Assembly: GCA_001544595.2 (NCBI GenBank)
Contig: FCOH02000005.1
Location: 186,001-250,000, forward strand
Reading direction: 5' to 3'
Source: Caballeronia peredens
GTDB taxonomy: Bacteria; Pseudomonadota; Gammaproteobacteria; Burkholderiales; Burkholderiaceae
DNA length: 64,000 nucleotides
A program made the position numbers and the translations under genes. The notes below the pieces were generated by a model. It worked only from the letters and a program-made list of their open reading frames with translations, was not told the origin of the DNA and searched no databases. Below, one piece after another: positions 18,455 through 28,196 of the stretch. Each line of letters starts with the position of its first letter. Position 1 is the stretch's first letter.

Positions 18455-18736
18455 ATGACCAAGGATTTCACCGCCATCGGCGCGACGGGCGCCGGCCGGC
18501 CGGCGTGCGCGCAGGATGCGCTGCGCGACCCGGGCGAGGCTTGTGCGATCTCGGCGAACGCCGCGAAGGTACTCGACACGACGCGCCGTGCCTGGAGCGA
18601 AGCGACGGCTCAGGCGCCGAAGGAGGCGCGCCGTTCGCCGCGCGCGTCGCAACCGAAAACGCGCGTCGTGCCGCGACGCACCCGCTGGCCGAGTCTCGTC
18701 GCCGCGCTCAACTACTGGAGCCCGAAACCGCTGTGA
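18455..18736 (+). CDS. Unknown small protein, predicted iron-regulated
   Basis: Predicted protein of 93 residues. The start ATG at 18455 has a strong AGGAGG site, and the gene follows the Fur-box promoter by 40 bp. The first half is neutral to acidic and Ala-rich; residues 60-85 are strongly basic (Arg/Lys/Pro rich), and the C-terminus is SLVAALNYWSPKPL. No signal peptide, membrane helix or known motif is seen. Its stop overlaps the next gene's GTG start (GTGA). The family is not recognised; iron regulation is inferred from the operator. Confidence 0.65.
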   Translation: MTKDFTAIGATGAGRPACAQDALRDPGEACAISANAAKVLDTTRRAWSEATAQAPKEARRSPRASQPKTRVVPRRTRWPSLVAALNYWSPKPL

Positions 18737-19206
18737 ATGCCGCCGATTCCTCTTCGACACCCGTGATCCACACGTCGCTCGCACTCGACGAACGTTTCTT
18801 CGATGTGAGCCGCTTTCCGCTCGTGCGCCTGCGTCCGCGCGCCGTCAAACCCGGTTACGCGTTCGCGTGGAGCGCGCAGATGCGCAGGCTCGTCGCGCTG
18901 TCGACGCCGTTCGTGCTGGTCGCCGGGCACGACGAGCGCGAAACCGCCGACGACGCGCGTCTACGCGCCGCGTGGATGCGCACCCATCGCGTGACGCTCG
19001 CCGCGTATTGCCGCGGGATCATCGTGATCGAGGCGCGCATCGAGGCGCGCGCGACGACCCGCGAAACCCTGCGCGCGCTGACCGACGGCAGCGGCGTGCG
19101 CACGGTCGTCGTGTCGAGCATGCGCGTCGCGGGCGAACTGGCGCCGGTGCTGCTCAAGCACTCGAAATCCGCCGGCGCGCCCGCTGCGCGCACGCAGGCG
19201 CTCTGA
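18733..19206 (+). CDS. Unknown protein, second gene of Fur-box operon
   Basis: Protein of 157 residues starting at GTG 18733, overlapping the previous stop by 4 bp, so it is translationally coupled. A longer frame from 18505 is rejected because it runs antiparallel in phase across the upstream gene. It seems to be a small alpha/beta protein: LVALSTPFVLVAGHDE, a central helix, then GIIVIEARIEARATTRETL and VRTVVVSSMRVAGELAPVL. No signal peptide or metal-binding motif is evident. Function is unknown; the operator implies a role under iron limitation. Confidence 0.65.
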   Translation: MNAADSSSTPVIHTSLALDERFFDVSRFPLVRLRPRAVKPGYAFAWSAQMRRLVALSTPFVLVAGHDERETADDARLRAAWMRTHRVTLAAYCRGIIVIEARIEARATTRETLRALTDGSGVRTVVVSSMRVAGELAPVLLKHSKSAGAPAARTQAL

Positions 19207-19341
19207 AGGACCGGACGGCCCGAACGGACGACACGAACGAACCAGCGCACGGTCGCACCGATCAGGGCGCGCCCTGTCTAGCAGGGGTTTTCGGCCTGCC
19301 TTATTCTGAGGGACCGAAAAGCCGCTCTACAGAGGACGCGC

Positions 19342-21243
19342 ATGCCGACTTACCGAGAAGCGTATCGCCGGTCGATCGAGGAGCCCGAAGCGTTCTGGGC
19401 CGAGCAGGCCCGCCGCATCCACTGGCAGACGCCGTTCGATCAGGTGCTCGACGCGAGCCGGCCGCCGTTCGCGCGCTGGTTCGTCGGCGGCAGGACGAAT
19501 CTGTGTCATAACGCCGTCGATCGGCATCTGGCGTCGCGCGCGCAGCAGGACGCGCTCGTCTATGTATCGACGGAAACGGGCATCGAGCGCCGTTACACCT
19601 ACGCCGAGTTGCACGCCGAAGTGAACCGCATGGCGGCCGTCATGCGCGCGCTGCACGTGAAGAAGGGCGACCGCGTGCTCATCTACTTGCCGATGATCCC
19701 CGAAGCGCTCTTCGCGATGCTCGCGTGCGCGCGCATCGGCGCGGTGCATTCGGTCGTGTTCGGCGGCTTCGCGGCGCCCAATCTCGCGGCGCGCATCGAC
19801 GACGCCGAGCCGGCGCTGATCGTCACGGCGGACGCCGGCGCGCGCGGCGGCAAGGTGATCGACTACACGCCGCTCGTCGACGAAGCGCTGTCGCGCGCGC
19901 AGTTCAAGGTGCCGCAAGTGTTGCTGATCGACCGGCAGCTCGCGCCTGAGCGCCTGCAGGCGAGCTATCTCGTCGCGTACGAGCCGCTGCGCGAACAATT
20001 TTTCGATGCCCACGTGCCGTGCGAATGGCTCGAATCGAACGAACCGTCCTACGTGCTCTACACGTCCGGGACGACCGGCCGGCCGAAAGGCGTGCAGCGC
20101 GACGTCGGCGGCTACGCGGTCGCGCTCGCGGCGTCGATGGAGCACATCTTCCAGGGCGCGGCCGGCGACACGATGTTCACCGCGTCCGACATCGGCTGGG
20201 TCGTGGGGCACAGCTACATCATCTATGCGCCGCTGATCGCGGGGCTCACGACCGTGATGTACGAAGGCACGCCGATCCGTCCCGACGGCGGCATCTGGTG
20301 GAAGCTCGTCGAGCACTACAAGATCAACCTGATGTTCACGGCGCCGACCGCGATCCGCGTGCTCAAGAAGCAGGACCCGGCGCTGATGGAAAAATACGAC
20401 CTGTCGAGCCTGCGCGCGCTGTTTCTGGCGGGCGAGCCGCTCGACGAGCCGACCGCGCAGTGGATCCAGAGCGCGCTCCGGAAACCCGTCATCGACAATT
20501 ACTGGCAGACGGAAACCGGCTGGCCGATGATCGCGATTCCGCGCGGCATCGAGGAATTGCCGTCGAAGCTCGGCTCGCCCGGCGTGCCGTCGATGGGCTT
20601 CAATCTCAGGCTGCGCAACGAGACGACCGGCGACGAATGCGCGCCGGGCGAGAAGGGCGTGGTGACGCTGGCGTATCCGTTGCCGCCGGGCTGCATGCAG
20701 ACCGTATGGCGCGACGATCAGCGCTTCGTCGACACGTACTGGGAGAGCGTGCCGAACCAGATGGTCTATTCGACCTTCGACTGGGGCGTGCAGGACGAAG
20801 ACGGCTACGTGTCGATTCTCGGGCGCACCGACGACGTCATCAATGTCGCGGGGCATCGGCTGGGCACGCGCGAGATCGAAGAGGCGCTGTCGGCGCATCC
20901 GGCGGTCGCGGAAGTGGCGGTGGTCGGCATCGCCGACGCGGTGAAGGGGCAGGCCGCGGCGGCGTTCGTCGTGCTGCGCAATGCCGACCGCATCAATGCG
21001 CCGGGCGCGCGCGAGGGCATGGAAGCGGAACTGTGTCACGCGGTGGATTCGCAGCTCGGCGCGATCGCGCGGCCTGCGCGCGTGCATTTCGTGACGATGC
21101 TGCCGAAGACACGTTCCGGCAAGCTGTTGCGCCGCGCGATCGCCGCGCTGGCCGAAGGGCGCGATCCGGGCGAATTGCCGACGATCGAGGACCCGGCCGC
21201 GCTGAAGCAGGTGCGGGAAGCGCTGAATCGCAAGGATGCTTGA
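19342..21243 (+). CDS. prpE: Propionate--CoA ligase
   Basis: Activates propionate to propionyl-CoA for the methylcitrate cycle. The 633-residue protein matches PrpE length. The P-loop TSGTTGRPKG is at 241-250, WQTETGWP near 390, GRTDDVINVAGHRL near 495 and PKTRSGKLLRR near 593; the last carries the lysine that is acetyl-regulated in this family. The ribosome site AGAGGA precedes the ATG. No prpBCD genes lie nearby, so it is an isolated copy. Acetyl-CoA synthetase is the main alternative, but the sequence reads closer to PrpE. Confidence 0.88.
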   Translation: MPTYREAYRRSIEEPEAFWAEQARRIHWQTPFDQVLDASRPPFARWFVGGRTNLCHNAVDRHLASRAQQDALVYVSTETGIERRYTYAELHAEVNRMAAVMRALHVKKGDRVLIYLPMIPEALFAMLACARIGAVHSVVFGGFAAPNLAARIDDAEPALIVTADAGARGGKVIDYTPLVDEALSRAQFKVPQVLLIDRQLAPERLQASYLVAYEPLREQFFDAHVPCEWLESNEPSYVLYTSGTTGRPKGVQRDVGGYAVALAASMEHIFQGAAGDTMFTASDIGWVVGHSYIIYAPLIAGLTTVMYEGTPIRPDGGIWWKLVEHYKINLMFTAPTAIRVLKKQDPALMEKYDLSSLRALFLAGEPLDEPTAQWIQSALRKPVIDNYWQTETGWPMIAIPRGIEELPSKLGSPGVPSMGFNLRLRNETTGDECAPGEKGVVTLAYPLPPGCMQTVWRDDQRFVDTYWESVPNQMVYSTFDWGVQDEDGYVSILGRTDDVINVAGHRLGTREIEEALSAHPAVAEVAVVGIADAVKGQAAAAFVVLRNADRINAPGAREGMEAELCHAVDSQLGAIARPARVHFVTMLPKTRSGKLLRRAIAALAEGRDPGELPTIEDPAALKQVREALNRKDA

Positions 21244-21810
21244 TCTTCGAGTGATGCATTTACCGATTGCGTGAACAAGCATTAATGACGATGCGCGAAT
21301 CAAACGCGCGTTTGCAACAAATCGCCCGGGTTTCGCGCCATACGGATGTCGCCTTTACGCGGCTAGCGAATGCCTGAAGCATCATTTCGGAAGTAAAAGT
21401 TGCGTGAGCCCGAAAATTAAAGAAATGAAAGATATTTGAAAGTGCGGCGCGCGCCATTGTGCTGGAATCGTCGTCAGGGTTTACGACATGCTGGGTTATT
21501 TTTCGCCGGTTCTATAAATGATAAATTGTTTAAACGCAGTCGATGTTCATGTCGATTGGCCGGAGCTCGAATAAGCTGATAAATGAAATATGGCTCGATT
21601 TGGGAAGAGTCTTTCTCGACACGTATCGTCTCAGACACTCAAAAACATAGAATATTCTAGGTAAAAATTGATCCTATACCGTTCCGCGCGATGGACTGGA
21701 GTCGCGCGTGTATGGTTAGGTGAGGCAGAAATCGAAGTTGATCTAATGCTCCCGACGTATTTTCGTCGTCGGATTTCTTTAGATTGGCGTTCGATCTGTT
21801 AGGAGTGCAG
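21244..21810. other. AT-rich gene-free stretch at left edge of an island
   Basis: About 570 bases between prpE and the first island gene, visibly richer in A and T than its surroundings (AT runs near 21518-21532, 21575-21600 and 21645-21670). No gene-sized frame, tRNA, integrase or attachment repeat was identified. The composition shift suggests that horizontally acquired DNA begins here. Confidence 0.5.
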
Positions 21811-22479
21811 ATGGCATCCGTGGAAGTCGTCTGTCGCAAGAATCGGGAAGTGCGGCCGATCCGCATGATCCAGGAGCCTCATATGCGGCTAGCCCAGTTC
21901 GGCGTTCTCATATCGGTGAGTCAACCGAGGAAGTCTGATTCGTTAAATGGTGGGTCCGTTTTTAGGTCATGGGGATCGATATGCCACACGGGATTCCAGC
22001 GAATTCTGTGGGCGATGCTTCTTTTGTTCTCGTATCAGAGCCTTATATTTGCGCAGGCAACGAACGGTGCACCTCGAGACGGCGGTCAGAAGCCGTTTTC
22101 GGCAGACTCATGGTTGACGTCGAGAGAGTCGGTGATTGCTGCAAGCGTATTGCTATTTGGCTTGGCGATGACGCTGATTGCCTCCCGAATGCTGGCGAAG
22201 TCGCGCGTCCCTGTCGACGATGTCATTCGCCTGTTTGCGCTGGTCATTATCGTCACGGGAGTCTTATTTCTGGTAGCGGCGGGCTACAGCGCGACTGATA
22301 TTGCACCTTCGATGGGTTTATTAGGGACGATTGCGGGATATATATTAGGGCGCACGTCGAGAACCAATCCGCAGGATGGGCGTCCCAACACACCCACGGA
22401 TACGAATGCGACAACCCCTGCGACGACAAAAACGCCGCCGAGGAATGACGAACCCAACGCTTCGGAAACGAAGAAGTGA
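21811..22479 (+). CDS. Unknown small membrane protein (island gene 1)
   Basis: Protein of 222 residues from the ATG at 21811, chosen because AGGAG sits 5 bases upstream. After about 60 unconserved residues comes a signal-like segment (ILWAMLLLFSYQSLIFAQA). Two clear membrane segments follow (VIAASVLLFGLAMTLIASRM and VIRLFALVIIVTGVLFLVAA), then a shorter hydrophobic stretch and a Thr/Pro/Asn-rich tail. A later start nearer the signal-like segment is possible. It is followed after 18 bp by the next island gene. Function is not recognised. Confidence 0.6.
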   Translation: MASVEVVCRKNREVRPIRMIQEPHMRLAQFGVLISVSQPRKSDSLNGGSVFRSWGSICHTGFQRILWAMLLLFSYQSLIFAQATNGAPRDGGQKPFSADSWLTSRESVIAASVLLFGLAMTLIASRMLAKSRVPVDDVIRLFALVIIVTGVLFLVAAGYSATDIAPSMGLLGTIAGYILGRTSRTNPQDGRPNTPTDTNATTPATTKTPPRNDEPNASETKK

Positions 22480-22497
22480 CTTGAGGCGTGAGACGGA

Positions 22498-23034
22498 ATG
22501 AAGTCGATCAAATTTTATTATTTAGCATTCCTCTTGACGTTTTTTGGATTGCTGTTGTCCGGAAATCATGCGCGAGGTGGCGACGATACGGCGCCCTCGT
22601 CCCAGGCGGTTTCAGTCGCGGCGTCGGAAGCGCTTGCGGCATCAGGCACCGCCAATATAAAGACTTATGCCGCGGCTCAGGGCGGCGGTGCCTTACTACC
22701 GAAGGACACGATTTATCTTCGAAACAATAGCAATGAACAGCTTGGGCTCTACATCTTGAATCTGGGCGGAAACGGGAAATGGGAGCTGATTTCCATGGAC
22801 GCCAGGCAGGAAGTCTTGATTCCAACGGACAGTCTATGGCTCGCCTTGAGCACCGGAGGCGCTTCCCCGGCAGTGAACATCGGTGAATTGAGGCCTGAGA
22901 AGCTTACCAAGGAACCGGTCCAATGGAATACGTATTGGGTCGCTTTACTGCGTCAAGGACACCGTTATGAGATTTGCTGGGATGCGGCGAGCAAGACATG
23001 GCGTACCGGTGAAATATTGAAACACGCCTGCTAG
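22498..23034 (+). CDS. Unknown secreted protein (island gene 2)
   Basis: Protein of 178 residues with a typical Sec signal peptide (KSIKFYYLAFLLTFFGLLLSG, cleaved near residue 26). A low-complexity Ala/Ser region precedes a beta-rich domain (DTIYLRNNSNEQLGLYILNL, WELISMDARQEVLIP). Two Cys lie near the C-terminus (RYEICWDA and KHAC) and could form a disulphide in the periplasm. The lower GC and use of ATA, TTA and AAA codons match its island neighbours. Function is unknown. Confidence 0.65.
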   Translation: MKSIKFYYLAFLLTFFGLLLSGNHARGGDDTAPSSQAVSVAASEALAASGTANIKTYAAAQGGGALLPKDTIYLRNNSNEQLGLYILNLGGNGKWELISMDARQEVLIPTDSLWLALSTGGASPAVNIGELRPEKLTKEPVQWNTYWVALLRQGHRYEICWDAASKTWRTGEILKHAC

Positions 23035-23073
23035 ATAGTCTGTCTACGAGAAAATCAAGAGGAGCGATGGAAT

Positions 23074-24522
23074 ATGACTCAAGTTGATAATCGTAGACGC
23101 GCGGTCTGCTGTGCGTTGACAATATTCCCGTTTCTGGCGCATTACAAGGACGCGAGCGCACAGGAGAGCCCGGCGCCGGCACGTCAATACCTGTCAGACA
23201 CTGACCGAACGGCTTGCTTTCTGGAAAGCATACAGCGGCAGTCTGTTGGCCTGGGCACCCCGCCGTGGTCGCTCGATAATGACATGGAAGCTTTAGAGGA
23301 AGCTAACAAGCATTTGGTTGTCGAAGGCAGTCCCATAGACCAGGATTTTATCAAACACCTAGTGGAGGATCTGAGACATCAAGCAACGCCAACGAGACTC
23401 GAGAGTGCTGAGACGAATTACATTCTGAAGCGCGAGATGGCACTTATCGAGGCAAGTGCGACCAAACTTAAAATTGACGTGCCTGGACCGCTTCTGATAG
23501 GCAGTCTTCCGACACCGAACATTAACGCGGAAGTAATAGCAGTACCTGATTCCTTTTCCTGTCCTAGCGAGAAGGCAAATAAATCTCAATTTCTGGACAA
23601 GATAGTTCTTGTAAATACACGGGTTTTATCATTCGCTCATGAGACATGCAAAATAGTCGTCTCGTGTATTCCCTTCGTTCGCGACGATAAATCGATTGGT
23701 TTCAATTTTGGCGACAATGCGATAGACGAAAATATAAAAAATAATCCGCGATTGCTCAAGGCTTATATAGATAATATTCTCGAATTTTCCATGATTGCGC
23801 ATACCGAGCAGTTTGTCGTGGATCCAATGTATTACCGATTTTTGAACGCGTTTCGTGATGGGATGGAATATTTTCTGCTGGGTCATGAGTTTTCGCACAT
23901 CGCGCTACATCATGTATCTAGCCGAGGCACACCACTTTCCGCGCTGTCGCCTTCTGATCAAAAAGTGAAAAATCTCAATGCTACTGCACTGGGGTTTTCA
24001 TGGAGACAGGAACTCGAAGCCGATTTTTCTGGTGTCGCATTAGCGAAGCAGGTCATTCTGGACGAAGCCGATACATCGGAAGATCCGATCAACAAGCTTC
24101 TCAGACCGGTGGGTCTTACCGCTCCGGTTCTTTTCTTCGAATCTCTCACGCAGTTGGAGGATGCCACCGCTCTCATAAAAACAGGCGACGAACCGGAGAT
24201 CACTAAGGACGAATACCAGGCGACATTGACGGTGTTAAACAACATGTTGAAAACAGACGCGGACGATAGTGCCGAGAATCGAGAACAGACGTCTTCAAAT
24301 GTTCCTTTGCCCGATCATCCACCGTTGTGGGCACGTGAATTTTTTATGACGCATTTCGTTGAAGACTCGTTTTCTGATTATAAAGCGAGCGAACAGGCCG
24401 AACAAGGAATGCTCGAATTTGCAAAAGCCGCACTCAAGGCTTCCCGAAAACTCTATGACCTGTCAAAACCGAGGTTGCGCGAAATCTCGGTCGTAGTGAG
24501 GAGCAATGCCGGCGATAAATAA
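23074..24522 (+). CDS. Exported HExxH metallopeptidase, M48-like (island gene 3)
   Basis: Predicted zinc peptidase of 482 residues. An N-terminal signal-like segment (AVCCALTIFPFLAHYKDASA) ends near residue 30. The zinc site is visible as GHEFSHIALHH (about 273-283, HExxH with catalytic Glu), followed by a third-ligand candidate in WRQELEADFSGVALAK (about 310-325), the ExxxD pattern of M48-type gluzincins. The ribosome site AAGAGGAG precedes the ATG at 23074. The remainder has no recognised domain. It probably acts in the periplasm; substrate and link to the two preceding genes are unknown. Codon use differs from core genes. Confidence 0.75.
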   Translation: MTQVDNRRRAVCCALTIFPFLAHYKDASAQESPAPARQYLSDTDRTACFLESIQRQSVGLGTPPWSLDNDMEALEEANKHLVVEGSPIDQDFIKHLVEDLRHQATPTRLESAETNYILKREMALIEASATKLKIDVPGPLLIGSLPTPNINAEVIAVPDSFSCPSEKANKSQFLDKIVLVNTRVLSFAHETCKIVVSCIPFVRDDKSIGFNFGDNAIDENIKNNPRLLKAYIDNILEFSMIAHTEQFVVDPMYYRFLNAFRDGMEYFLLGHEFSHIALHHVSSRGTPLSALSPSDQKVKNLNATALGFSWRQELEADFSGVALAKQVILDEADTSEDPINKLLRPVGLTAPVLFFESLTQLEDATALIKTGDEPEITKDEYQATLTVLNNMLKTDADDSAENREQTSSNVPLPDHPPLWAREFFMTHFVEDSFSDYKASEQAEQGMLEFAKAALKASRKLYDLSKPRLREISVVVRSNAGDK

Positions 24523-24563
24523 TAAATAGGCGGCAAGTTTGGGCGTCAGGGCGTATACAGCGG

Positions 24564-24591
24564 AGCGATCCTTGGCGTTCGGATCGCTTTC
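24564..24591 (+). terminator. Hairpin after the island operon
   Basis: AGCGATCC (24564-24571) pairs with GGATCGCT (24581-24588) across a 9-base loop and is followed by only TTT. It is placed to end the three-gene island transcript, but the short T tract makes this a weak terminator call. Confidence 0.5.
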
Positions 24592-24766
24592 AACCGGGTT
24601 GGTAACCCAGCCTGAAAATCAGGCCGGGGGAACGGAAGGAGAGATTTCTCTGATTTATCGGCGAGATGCCCATTTTCAACCGAAGCTATCTCGTCAAAAC
24701 TTCGAAATAGGGCATCTGAATGAGATCTACCGAAAGACCCATTCCGGATACCTTGCGACAGGGGAT

Positions 24767-26026
24767 TCAGCCCTTCGCACCGGCCTCATGCGTCTTCGGC
24801 AGCAATACCGTCAGCACACCGAGCAGCGGCAGGAACGCACAAACCTTGTACACGTAATCGATGCTGGTGGCGTCCGCGAGATGCCCGAGCACCGCCGCGC
24901 CCACACCGCCCATCCCGAACGCGAAGCCGAAGAACAGGCCCGCGACCATGCCGACCTTGCCGGGAATCAGTTCCTGCGCGTAGACCAGAATCGCCGAGAA
25001 CGCCGAGGCCAGCACGAGCCCGATGATCACGGACAGCACGCCCGTCCAGAACAGATTCACGTAAGGCATGAGCAGCGTGAACGGCGCGACGCCCAGAATC
25101 GACACCCAGATCACCACCTTGCGCCCGACCTTGTCGCCGACCGGACCGCCGATGATCGTGCCCGCCGCCACCGCCGCGAGGAACACGAACAGGTGGATCT
25201 GCGCGGCCTGCACCGAAAGCCCGAACTTGCTGATCAGATAGAACGTGAAATAGCTGGTGATGCTCGCGAGGTAGAAATACTTCGAGAACACGAGCAGCAC
25301 GAGCACGCTCATCGCCATGATGACCTTGTTGCGCGGCAGCACAGCGTGGGCGACCTGCGCGCGGCCTTTTTTCGTCGCCGGATGACGCTTGTACCAGCGG
25401 CCGATGTTCGCGAGCACGAACATCGCGACGAGCGCCGCCACCGAAAACCACGCAATGCTCTTCTGGCCGTGCGGAATGACGATCAGCGCGGCGAGCAGCG
25501 GCCCGAGCGACGAACCCGCATTGCCGCCGACCTGAAACAGCGACTGCGCGAGCCCGTGCTTGCCGCCCGAAGCCATGCGCGCCACTCGCGACGATTCCGG
25601 GTGAAACACCGACGATCCGCAGCCAACCAGCGCCGCCGCGATCAGCAGCGTGCCGAAATTACCCGCGACCGACATCAGCAAGAGGCCCGCCAGCGTGAAA
25701 CCCATGCCGACAGGAAGCGAATACGGCTTCGGATGCTTGTCCGTATAGAGCCCGACGAGCGGTTGCAGCAGCGACGCCGTGACCTGATACGTGAGTGTAA
25801 TCAGGCCGATCTGCCCGAAGCTCAGCGCGAACTCGCTCTTGAACATCGGGTAGATCGCCAGGATCAGCGACTGGATCATGTCGTTCAGCAGATGCGAGAA
25901 GCTGATCGCGCCCAGAACTGAATAAACGGTGCGTTGTGCGCCGGTGCCGGCGGAAGTCGCAGTTGAAGAAGATCCGGCGGCAGCGCCGGAAGGCGACAGC
26001 GCGCCCTTGTCGATGCTCGTTTGCAT
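24767..26026 (-). CDS. fsr: Fosmidomycin-resistance-type MFS exporter
   Basis: Inner-membrane antiporter of 419 residues. It reads nearly in step with E. coli Fsr over most of its length: the segments LGAISFSHLLNDMIQSLILAIY, VFHPESSRVARMASGGKHG and GLFFGFAFGMGGVGAAVLG are family-specific. About 30 N-terminal residues are Ser/Ala-rich and variable. Fsr relatives export fosmidomycin and related compounds; the physiological substrate is unknown. It is a single gene divergent from the chemoreceptor gene. Confidence 0.9.
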   Translation of the reverse strand: MQTSIDKGALSPSGAAAGSSSTATSAGTGAQRTVYSVLGAISFSHLLNDMIQSLILAIYPMFKSEFALSFGQIGLITLTYQVTASLLQPLVGLYTDKHPKPYSLPVGMGFTLAGLLLMSVAGNFGTLLIAAALVGCGSSVFHPESSRVARMASGGKHGLAQSLFQVGGNAGSSLGPLLAALIVIPHGQKSIAWFSVAALVAMFVLANIGRWYKRHPATKKGRAQVAHAVLPRNKVIMAMSVLVLLVFSKYFYLASITSYFTFYLISKFGLSVQAAQIHLFVFLAAVAAGTIIGGPVGDKVGRKVVIWVSILGVAPFTLLMPYVNLFWTGVLSVIIGLVLASAFSAILVYAQELIPGKVGMVAGLFFGFAFGMGGVGAAVLGHLADATSIDYVYKVCAFLPLLGVLTVLLPKTHEAGAKG

Positions 26027-26252
26027 AATCGATGGATGGTGAAAGCGAAAGTCGTCTCGGTTTTTGTTTTATCAGCCACGATTTATGCGTGGACTGAATT
26101 TCTGAAAGTTTAGGCTGTCCTCGGTGCGTTGTCCTGCCAAGCTTTGTCGCGAATCGGACACGGTTGCGCGTCGCATTGCTTGTGTTTCGTCAGACATGAC
26201 GATTTTTGGCCAGTTATAAAACCGGACGGCCAGCGAACGCCTGTTCGCTTCC

Positions 26253-26279
26253 TATAAAAACGGCTCAAGAAGCCGATGA
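26253..26279 (+). promoter_or_regulatory. Possible sigma-28 (FliA) promoter of the chemoreceptor
   Basis: TATAAAAA at 26253 and GCCGATGA at 26272-26279 are 19 bases apart start to start, the FliA geometry TAAAGTTT-N11-GCCGATAA. The chemoreceptor start lies about 80 bp downstream, and chemoreceptors are common FliA targets. The rest of the 26027-26360 gap shows nothing else. Confidence 0.45.
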
Positions 26280-26360
26280 AACTGCCGTACTACCGGTGGG
26301 ACCAGATGCGGGCGCGTCGCACGAGGGCGCGGTCCGCAGATCAAATTCGGGGATCGATCG

Positions 26361-28028
26361 ATGAAACTGTTTTCGCTACGCGGCGCGAAAGACGCGGGCT
26401 TTCTGGCGGATGCCGAAACCGCATCGGCCGCTCAAGACGCGTCCGCGCGCGCGGCGGGCAAGCGCGCGCTGTCCGTCAAGGCATCGCTCAGGCTGGCATT
26501 CGGAATCGTGCTGGCGGGCACGCTCGCGATCGGCGCGATCTCGCTCACGCAGATCAGCCGCCTGAACGGCGCGACCGAATCCATCTATACGCAGGGTTAT
26601 GTCGCGAGCCGTGCGGCGGAAGAAACGCGCGGCTATCTGCTGCGCGCGAGCCGTTCCCAGAAGATGCTGCTGACCGCCTCCACCGCGCGCGAGCGCGACG
26701 AACTCGGCGCGCAGGTCGAGCAGGCGCTCGCCGATATCGGCCGCGAACAGACGCAGCTCGCGCAATACATCGATCACGCGGACAAGGACGCGCTCGCGCA
26801 GCAGAAGCGCTTCGCCACCGCGCTTTCGACGTGGAGCGCGAACCTGCGCACGTTCGTCAAGCTCGTGAAGGAGCAGCCGCTCGATCTCTCGCAGATGAAC
26901 TGGCAAGTCGGCACGCAGGACGTGTCGTTGCTCGTCGAAACCGGCAAGCTCGAAAAGATGGTCGACGAACTCGTCGCGCGCCGCGGCGCCGCCGCGAAGG
27001 CCACCATCGATTCGGCGGCGTTCATCTTCCGCTCGTCGTTCGTGATGGTGTCGGCGCTCACGATTGCGCTGTTCGTCCTCGCGATCGTCGTCTCCGAATG
27101 GGTCGTGCGGAGGCTCGCCGGCCAGCTCGGCGGCGAGCCGGGTTACGCGAAGGACATCGCGCGGCGCATCGCCTCGGGCGATCTCGCGAACCGGATCACG
27201 CTCAGGCGCCGCGACGACGCCAGCATGCTGCACGCACTCGCCGAAATGCAGGCGGGTCTGTCGGCCACGGTCGGCGATATCGCGGCGAGCGCGGAGGCGA
27301 TCGCATCGGCATCGAGCGAGATCTCGACCGGCAACGTCGATCTGTCGCGCCGCACCGAAGAGCAGGCCGTCGCGCTGGAAAAGACCGCGACCAGCATGGA
27401 GCAGCTCACCTCGACCGTGCGCCAGAATGCCGACAACGCGAAGCAGGCGAGCACGCTCGCGGAAAATGCGTCGCAGATCGCGGAGAAGGGCGGCGCGGTG
27501 GTGAGCCGCGTCGTCGAGACGATGCAGCGCATCGACGCGAGCGCGAAGAGCATCGGCGACATCATCGGCGTGATCGAAGGCATCGCGTTTCAGACCAACA
27601 TTCTCGCGCTCAATGCGGCGGTCGAGGCGGCGCGCGCGGGCGAACAGGGGCGCGGCTTCGCGGTGGTCGCGGGCGAAGTGCGCAGTCTCGCGCAGCGTTC
27701 GTCGGCGGCGGCGAAGGAGATCAAGGCGCTGATCGACACGTCGGTGTCGCGCGTGTCGGACGGCTCGACCTACGCGCAGGAAGCCGGCGCGACGATGGAC
27801 GAAGTCGTGCAGGCGGTGCGACGCGTGACCGACATCATGGGCGAGATTTCGGCGGCTTCCGCCGAGCAGAAGACGGGCATCGAGTCGATCGGCGAGGCCG
27901 TCACGAAGATGGACGCGAGCACGCAGCAGAACGCCGCGCTCGTCGAAGAGGCGGCGGCCGCCGCGCAATCGCTCGACGATCAGGCGCGCTCGCTCAAGTC
28001 GCTCGTCGGAAAATTCCAGTTGGCCTGA
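26361..28028 (+). CDS. Methyl-accepting chemotaxis protein
   Basis: Transmembrane chemoreceptor of 555 residues. TM1 is at about 42-64; the periplasmic four-helix-type sensor spans about 65-220; TM2 is at about 222-248; a HAMP region follows, then the signalling coiled coil. The highly conserved hairpin tip [36 protein letters not shown] is present around 408-445. The N-terminal 40 residues form an unusual cytoplasmic lead. The ligand is unknown. No che genes are adjacent, so it works with a chemotaxis system elsewhere. Confidence 0.93.
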   Translation: MKLFSLRGAKDAGFLADAETASAAQDASARAAGKRALSVKASLRLAFGIVLAGTLAIGAISLTQISRLNGATESIYTQGYVASRAAEETRGYLLRASRSQKMLLTASTARERDELGAQVEQALADIGREQTQLAQYIDHADKDALAQQKRFATALSTWSANLRTFVKLVKEQPLDLSQMNWQVGTQDVSLLVETGKLEKMVDELVARRGAAAKATIDSAAFIFRSSFVMVSALTIALFVLAIVVSEWVVRRLAGQLGGEPGYAKDIARRIASGDLANRITLRRRDDASMLHALAEMQAGLSATVGDIAASAEAIASASSEISTGNVDLSRRTEEQAVALEKTATSMEQLTSTVRQNADNAKQASTLAENASQIAEKGGAVVSRVVETMQRIDASAKSIGDIIGVIEGIAFQTNILALNAAVEAARAGEQGRGFAVVAGEVRSLAQRSSAAAKEIKALIDTSVSRVSDGSTYAQEAGATMDEVVQAVRRVTDIMGEISAASAEQKTGIESIGEAVTKMDASTQQNAALVEEAAAAAQSLDDQARSLKSLVGKFQLA

Positions 28029-28196
28029 GCTTAAACATCGGGATAGAATCGCGGTCGGGCGCGGCAGGGCGCCCGGTCTCGCGAAAGTCATACGCACCTG
28101 CATTCAGTGCATCACGCATTGCTTCAACTTTGGATCGAACCGCAACGTCGAACCTTTTCAGCCGCAGCGAGAACGGCGCAACAAGGGAACAACGTC

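Noticed and set aside
19327..21303. 658-codon minus-strand frame opposite prpE
   Set aside because: Arg-rich antisense shadow of PrpE, which has all expected motifs.
21244..21810. tRNA or attachment-site repeat flanking the AT-rich island
   Set aside because: No tRNA-like cloverleaf and no direct repeat shared with the right edge near 24540-24766 was seen by eye.
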